A stretch of 64,000 nucleotides of DNA from Streptomyces sp. CB01635. Lineage in GTDB: Bacteria; Actinomycetota; Actinomycetes; Streptomycetales; Streptomycetaceae. The DNA lies in NCBI RefSeq assembly GCF_002803065.1, contig NZ_NNBL01000015.1, positions 124,001-188,000 of the forward strand, read 5' to 3'. This document shows positions 59,732-64,000 of this stretch, piece after piece (the first letter of the stretch is position 1; each line of letters begins with the position of its first letter). The position numbers were made by a program, and so were the translations under genes. The notes under the pieces were generated by a model. That model ran no database searches and was not told the origin of the DNA. It worked only from the letters and a program-made list of their open reading frames with translations.

Positions 59732-60820
59732 ATGCCACGCCGCACCGCGACGATGCTCGCCTCGACCCTGATGCTGATCGCGCTGCTCTGCGCGGGAGTG
59801 CTCATCAAAGTTCCGTACGCGGAGATGACACCGGGACCGACGGTCAACACACTCGGGGACCACGACGGCGAGCCGGTGCTCCAGATCTCCGGCCGGAAGA
59901 CGTACCCGACGACCGGGCACCTCAACATGACGACGGTCCGGGTCACGAGCGCCGACTACAACATGAACCTCGTCTCGGCGGTCTACGGCTGGCTCGCGCA
60001 CGACAGCATCGTCGTGCCGCACGCCACGCTCTACCCCGACGGCAAGACCGAGCAGCAGTCCTCGCAGGAGAACGCCGAGGAGTTCAGCCAGTCCCAGGAG
60101 AGCGCCAAGGTCGCCGCCCTGGACGAGCTGAAGATCCCCGTGAAGTCCTGGGTGATCGTCCAGTCGGTCATCAAGGGCAGCCCCTCCGAGGGGCGGCTGC
60201 ACGCCGGTGACGTGATCAAGGCCGTCGACGGCACCAAGGTCGCGAAGCCGGCCGACGTCGCGAAGCTGGTCACCAAGCACAAGCCGGGCGAGGACGTCTC
60301 CTTCACGATCGTGCCCGTCAAGGACGCGGCCGCCGCCGAGAAGGAGGGCAAGCAGCCCACCCGCACGCAGAACGTCACGGTCACCACGGAGAAGGCCAAG
60401 GACGGCCGCGCGATCGTCGGCATCCAGGCCGGAACCGATCACACGTTCCCGTTCGCCATCGACATCAAGCTCGCCGACGTCGGCGGCCCCAGCGCCGGAC
60501 TGATGTTCGCGCTCGGCATCGTCGACAAGCTGACGCCCGAGGACCTCACCGGCGGCAGGTTCGTGGCCGGCACGGGCACCATCGACGACGACGGCAAGGT
60601 CGGCCCGATCGGCGGCATCCAGATGAAGACCGTCGGCGCCCGCGGTAAGGGCGCGCGCTACTTCCTCACCCCCAAGGACAACTGCGCCGAGGCGGCCAAG
60701 GACGTTCCGGGCGGACTCACCCTCGTCAAGGTCAACACCATCGACGACGCGATGAACGCCCTCAAGGACATCCGCTCGGGCAACACCACCGACCTGCCGA
60801 AGTGCACGGTCAAGGGGTGA
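59732..60820 (+). CDS. PDZ-domain/Lon-type (S16) serine protease, membrane-anchored
   Basis: A 362-residue protein, ortholog of M. tuberculosis Rv3194c. An N-terminal helix (residues 7-25) anchors it; the rest is outside. A PDZ domain lies at about 130-225, with VIVQSVIKGSPSEGRLHAGDVI as the peptide-binding part. The S16 domain (about 230-345) carries the Ser-Lys dyad: GGPSAGL with Ser254 and IQMKTVGARGKGA with Lys299, 45 residues apart as in Lon. It lacks an ATPase domain. Function: probable surface or envelope protein quality control. ATG 59732 begins the anchor helix. Confidence 0.88.
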   Translation: MPRRTATMLASTLMLIALLCAGVLIKVPYAEMTPGPTVNTLGDHDGEPVLQISGRKTYPTTGHLNMTTVRVTSADYNMNLVSAVYGWLAHDSIVVPHATLYPDGKTEQQSSQENAEEFSQSQESAKVAALDELKIPVKSWVIVQSVIKGSPSEGRLHAGDVIKAVDGTKVAKPADVAKLVTKHKPGEDVSFTIVPVKDAAAAEKEGKQPTRTQNVTVTTEKAKDGRAIVGIQAGTDHTFPFAIDIKLADVGGPSAGLMFALGIVDKLTPEDLTGGRFVAGTGTIDDDGKVGPIGGIQMKTVGARGKGARYFLTPKDNCAEAAKDVPGGLTLVKVNTIDDAMNALKDIRSGNTTDLPKCTVKG

Positions 60821-60835
60821 CACGAGGTTCATGAA

Positions 60836-60864
60836 GGGGGCGCCGCACACTGTGCGGCGCCCCC
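60836..60864. terminator. Terminator between PDZ protease and PPA1309 gene
   Basis: A 13- to 14-bp GC-rich stem (GGGGGCGCCGCACA with its complement, 60836-60849 and 60851-60864), minimal loop. It serves the two converging genes. Confidence 0.7.
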
Positions 60865-60883
60865 TCTCGTTGCGGTGCGGGTG

Positions 60884-61426
60884 CTACTCGGCGAACGTCG
60901 CCGCGAGTGCCTCGGCCAGGCCCGGGACCAGGTCCGAGCCGGTGAGGACCTCGTTGGGGGAGTCCTTCTCGCGCAGGCGCAGCGCCGACTCGCGCGCACC
61001 GTCACGCAGTACGGCGACCGTCATCCGGACCTCCTGACGGCCCGGGTGCTTCGCCACCCAGTCGGCGAGCTGCGCCTCACCGAGCCCCTCCGGAACGGAG
61101 GCCTCCGCGGACGGCGGCAGCATCAGCCGCTCCACCGTCAGGGCGCAGCCGACGACCGCGTCGGGCCAGGCGATGGTGCCGAGGAACTCGTCGAGCGCCT
61201 TGTCGGCGGGCACCTCGTCCTGCTCGATCGGGGTGAAGGCCGCGGCCTCCTCCTCGCCGTCCAGGCCGAGCTGGGCCGCGAGGCCGGGTTCCTGGGCCCG
61301 CAGGCGGGCGGTGTCGACGAGGGCGAAGAGGCGGGCGGGCTGGTCCCAGCCGAGGCCGGAGGCGTACTCGTCGATCTCGAGTACGGCCCGGGTGAGGGGG
61401 CTGGCTGCCATGGGAGTGTTGGACAT
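60884..61426 (-). CDS. PPA1309-family protein
   Basis: A 180-residue soluble protein: MSNTPMAASPLTRAVLEID, GLGWDQPARLFALVDTA, then a long acidic middle and DSPNEVLTGSDLVPGLAEAL. This matches the actinobacterial PPA1309 family with no known activity. ATG 61426 is preferred; GTG 61432 is a close alternative. It is divergent from the UPF0182 gene and convergent with the PDZ protease. The conserved position with the protease suggests a related role. Confidence 0.75.
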   Translation of the reverse strand: MSNTPMAASPLTRAVLEIDEYASGLGWDQPARLFALVDTARLRAQEPGLAAQLGLDGEEEAAAFTPIEQDEVPADKALDEFLGTIAWPDAVVGCALTVERLMLPPSAEASVPEGLGEAQLADWVAKHPGRQEVRMTVAVLRDGARESALRLREKDSPNEVLTGSDLVPGLAEALAATFAE

Positions 61427-61459
61427 GGTCACAATCCTGCCTCGTTAGTACCCGGAACC

Positions 61460-61487
61460 GGGAACTGAGTAAAGCGTGAGTAAGTTG
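61460..61487 (+). promoter_or_regulatory. ECF-sigma-like promoter of the UPF0182 gene
   Basis: GGGAAC (61460-61465), 18-nt spacer (61466-61483) and GTTG (61484-61487). The -35 differs from the SigR consensus by one base (GGGAAC, which suits SigE better) and the -10 half fits SigR, so the sigma factor is undetermined. The predicted start would give a leader of about 60 nt. Confidence 0.45.
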
Positions 61488-61554
61488 CATAGGTGATGGG
61501 TCCTCGATCACCTGGGCCTGACCGATCGATTTCGAACTTTTCGAGGTGCGCACC

Positions 61555-64000
61555 TTGGCTTTCCAGATGCCGGACCGCGGCGGAGGCCCGACGGGGCCAC
61601 GGATGAGAGTGGGCCGACCGTCCCGGCGCGTCCGTTCCCTGCTCATGACGCTCGGCGTCCTTGCCGCACTGGGCATGGCGTTCGTCATGTTCGCAGGGTT
61701 CTGGACCGACTGGCTCTGGTACCGATCGGTCAACTACTCGTCCGTTTTCACGACCACCCTGTGGACGAAGATCGGGCTGTTCTTCGTCTTCGGACTGCTG
61801 ATGGCGATCGCCGTCGGACTGAACGTCTGGCTCGCGCACCGGCTGCGGCCCCCGCTGAGCGCCATGTCGATGGAGCAGCAGAGCCTCGACCGGTACCGCA
61901 TGAGCATCGCGCCCTACAAGAAGTGGCTGCTGCTCGGCATCACGGCCCTGGTCGGCCTCATCGCGGGTGCCTCAGCCGCCACTCAGTGGCGCACGTGGCT
62001 GATGTGGGTGAACGGCGTGCCCTTCCACCAGAAGGACCCCCAGTTCCACCTCGACGTGGCCTTCTACGCGTTCGACCTGCCGTGGTACCGGTTCCTGCTC
62101 GGCTTCGGCTTCGCGGCGACGATCCTCTCCCTGATCGCGGCCGCGCTGACCCACTATCTGTACGGCGGGCTGCGGATCACCAGCCCGGGCGCGCGCGCCA
62201 CCGCCGCGGCCACCGGTCATCTCTCCGTGCTGCTCGGCGTGTTCGTGACCCTCAAGGCGGTCGCGTACTGGCTCGACCGGTACGGGCTCGCGGTGAAGTC
62301 CAGCGACTTCAAGGCGACGGACAACTGGACGGGCCTGCGGTACGTCGACGCGAACGCGTATCTGCCGGCCAAGACCATCCTGTTCTGCATCGCCGCGATC
62401 TGTGCCGTGCTGTTCTTCGCGACGCTGTGGCGGCGTACCTGGCAGCTGCCCGTCATCGGCTTCGGCCTGATGGTGCTCTCCGCGATCCTGATCGGCGGCC
62501 TGTACCCGGCCATCGTCCAGAAGTTCCAGGTCCAGCCGAACGAACAGTCCAAGGAAGCCCCGTACATCGAGAAGAACATCGAGGCGACCCGCAAGGCGTA
62601 CGGGATCGCCGGGGTGTCCCCGGTGGACTACACCGGCAAGGGCACGGTCAAGGACTCCAAGCAGCAGCGCACGGACGCCGACTCGGCGGCCAGCTACCGG
62701 GTCAACGATCCGAACGTGGTCTCGCCGACGTTCCAGCAGCTGGAGCAGGAGCGGAAGTACTACCAGTTCCCGAAGACCCTCGATGTCGACCGCTACAAGG
62801 GCCAGGACACCGTCATCGGCCTGCGCGAGCTCAACCTCGCGGGCGTCGAGAAGCGGAACTGGATCAACGACCACTTCACCTACACGCACGGCTTCGGAGC
62901 GGTCGCGGCCAAGGGTACGCAGACCGACCCGGACTCCCCGGGCGCACCCCTGTTCACCGAGTCGGGCCTGCCCGCCGGCGGGACCCTGGGTTCGTACCAG
63001 CAGCGGATCTACTACGGCGAGAAGACCCGCCAGTACTCGATCGTCGGCGGGCCCCAGAAGGAGCTCGACTACGAGCAGGACGACGGCACCCAGAAGACCA
63101 CGAGCTACAGCGGCGAGGGCGGCGTCAGCCTCTCCAACCCGATCAACCGCGCCGCGTACGCGGTTTCCTTCAGTGAGCCGCAGATCTTGTACTCGGGAGC
63201 CATTGGCGACGGCTCGAAGATCCTGTACAACCGCACGCCCAAGGAGCGCGTCGAGGCGGTCGCCCCCTGGCTGACCATCGACGGCGACGCGTACCCGGCG
63301 GTCGTCAAGGGCAAGATCCAGTGGGTCGTCGACGCGTACACGACGTCGAACGGATACCCGTACGCGTCCCGTACGACGCTCGGTGACACGACGGCCGACT
63401 CTCTCAACGAGGGCGACAACCAGCGCGCGGTGGTGGCCCAGCAGAACCAGGTCAACTACATCCGCAACTCGGTGAAGGCCACCGTCGACGCCTATGACGG
63501 CACGGTGAAGCTGTACACGTGGGACGACAAGGACCCGGTCCTCAAGACCTGGAAGAAGGCGTTCCCCGGCACGGTCGAGCCCAAGAGCGCGATCCCGCAG
63601 GAGCTCAAGGACCATCTGCGGTATCCGCAGGACATGTTCAAGGTGCAGCGCGAGCTGCTGTCCCTGTACCACGTCACGGACTCCGACCAGTTCTACAACG
63701 CGTCCGACGCGTGGCAGGTCCCGAACGACCCGACGAAGAAGGACAACAGCGCGGTCCCGCCGTACTACCTGTCCATGAAGATGCCGGGCCAGAACGACCA
63801 GCAGTTCTCGCTGACGACGACGTTCACCCCGAGCGGGCGCCCCAACCTGCGTGCGTTCATGGCGGTCGACGCCGATGCCACCAGCAAGGACTACGGCACG
63901 ATAAGACTGCTGCGGGTCACCGAGGACAAGGTGTACGGCCCGGAACAGGTGCAGAACAAGCTCAACTCCCTGTCGTCCGTGGCGAACTTCGTCCGCGACA
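61555..64000 (+). CDS. UPF0182 membrane protein (partial, runs off window end)
   Basis: The first about 815 residues of a protein of the UPF0182 family, usually about 1000 long; the 3' end is outside. Seven hydrophobic helices occupy residues about 25-325 (LLMTLGVLAALGMAFVMFAG, WTKIGLFFVFGLLMAIAVGL and so on), followed by a large extracellular domain (from about 350) with the family sequences YIEKNIEATRKAYG, NWINDHFTYTHGFG and YPQDMFKVQRELLS. The start is TTG 61555 with GAGGTG 7 nt upstream. ATG 61567 and GTG 61546 are alternatives. Function unknown; ortholog of M. tuberculosis Rv3193c. Confidence 0.85.
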   Translation, partial: MAFQMPDRGGGPTGPRMRVGRPSRRVRSLLMTLGVLAALGMAFVMFAGFWTDWLWYRSVNYSSVFTTTLWTKIGLFFVFGLLMAIAVGLNVWLAHRLRPPLSAMSMEQQSLDRYRMSIAPYKKWLLLGITALVGLIAGASAATQWRTWLMWVNGVPFHQKDPQFHLDVAFYAFDLPWYRFLLGFGFAATILSLIAAALTHYLYGGLRITSPGARATAAATGHLSVLLGVFVTLKAVAYWLDRYGLAVKSSDFKATDNWTGLRYVDANAYLPAKTILFCIAAICAVLFFATLWRRTWQLPVIGFGLMVLSAILIGGLYPAIVQKFQVQPNEQSKEAPYIEKNIEATRKAYGIAGVSPVDYTGKGTVKDSKQQRTDADSAASYRVNDPNVVSPTFQQLEQERKYYQFPKTLDVDRYKGQDTVIGLRELNLAGVEKRNWINDHFTYTHGFGAVAAKGTQTDPDSPGAPLFTESGLPAGGTLGSYQQRIYYGEKTRQYSIVGGPQKELDYEQDDGTQKTTSYSGEGGVSLSNPINRAAYAVSFSEPQILYSGAIGDGSKILYNRTPKERVEAVAPWLTIDGDAYPAVVKGKIQWVVDAYTTSNGYPYASRTTLGDTTADSLNEGDNQRAVVAQQNQVNYIRNSVKATVDAYDGTVKLYTWDDKDPVLKTWKKAFPGTVEPKSAIPQELKDHLRYPQDMFKVQRELLSLYHVTDSDQFYNASDAWQVPNDPTKKDNSAVPPYYLSMKMPGQNDQQFSLTTTFTPSGRPNLRAFMAVDADATSKDYGTIRLLRVTEDKVYGPEQVQNKLNSLSSVANFVRD

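Overview
The window is a high-GC Streptomyces chromosome arm. Codon third positions are almost all G or C. GTG starts and 4-nt start/stop overlaps are common, and the gene content includes WhiB7/WblC, a mycoredoxin, TerD and UPF0182. I see no rRNA, tRNA, insertion sequence, prophage or CRISPR array. The order DEAD-box helicase, DUF3107, TetR (FasR-like), DUF3152, MoeZ, AdnA, AdnB, NudC, mycoredoxin, UvrD2, WhiB7, ABC1 kinase, DUF2342 protease, PDZ/S16 protease, UPF0182 is also the order of the Mycobacterium tuberculosis Rv3211-Rv3193c region as I know it. The backbone is therefore an ancient actinobacterial neighbourhood into which Streptomyces-specific modules have been inserted.

Layout. 1-4.6 kb: SUFU-domain protein, zinc-ribbon protein, PHP phosphoesterase, MarC membrane protein, a 50-residue protein with a SigR-type promoter, and a NYN-domain protein. 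4.6-13.7 kb: a hydrolase, a DEAD-box RNA helicase with a long basic repeat tail (probable CTG start), a ferritin-like protein, DUF3107, a FasR-type TetR regulator, a hydrolase and a DUF3152 metalloprotease. 13.7-19.3 kb: a complete peptide-type ABC importer behind a leaderless mini-ORF ending in Cys-Cys, probably a cysteine attenuator. 19.4-24.9 kb: a translationally coupled exopolysaccharide-type operon (DUF3492 glycosyltransferase, multi-TM protein, two mini-ORFs, epimerase, spherulin-4 hydrolase) whose functional set resembles the Pel system.

25-33 kb: moeZ with a perfect SigR-type promoter, two tandem TAP-type lipoprotein hydrolases, a large MprF-like membrane protein with a kinase-like domain, and an alkyltransferase-like repair protein. 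33.4-46.6 kb: a DNA-repair and redox block with adnA, adnB, an M20 dipeptidase, nudC, an unknown gene, the SigR-type mycoredoxin gene and uvrD2. 46.6-49.8 kb: the wblC (whiB7) antibiotic-stress locus, with promoter, upstream ORF, terminator-type attenuator, regulator, two small downstream genes and a convergent ABC1 kinase. 49.8-55.4 kb: a ThiF-like E1 enzyme, a YgjP-type metallopeptidase, and a TerD-AIM24 fusion followed by two more AIM24 genes. 55.4-64 kb: Nudix, DUF2342 protease, SDR/epimerase, moaE, PDZ/S16 protease, a PPA1309-family protein and the 5' part of a UPF0182 gene that runs off the window.

Common threads are thiol-oxidative stress (three SigR-type promoters), sulfur and molybdopterin chemistry (moeZ, moaE, Cys-ended leader), double-strand-break repair (AdnAB, UvrD2) and translation-inhibiting antibiotic stress (WblC). 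Operon calls and regulatory sites are read from sequence alone and are inferences.
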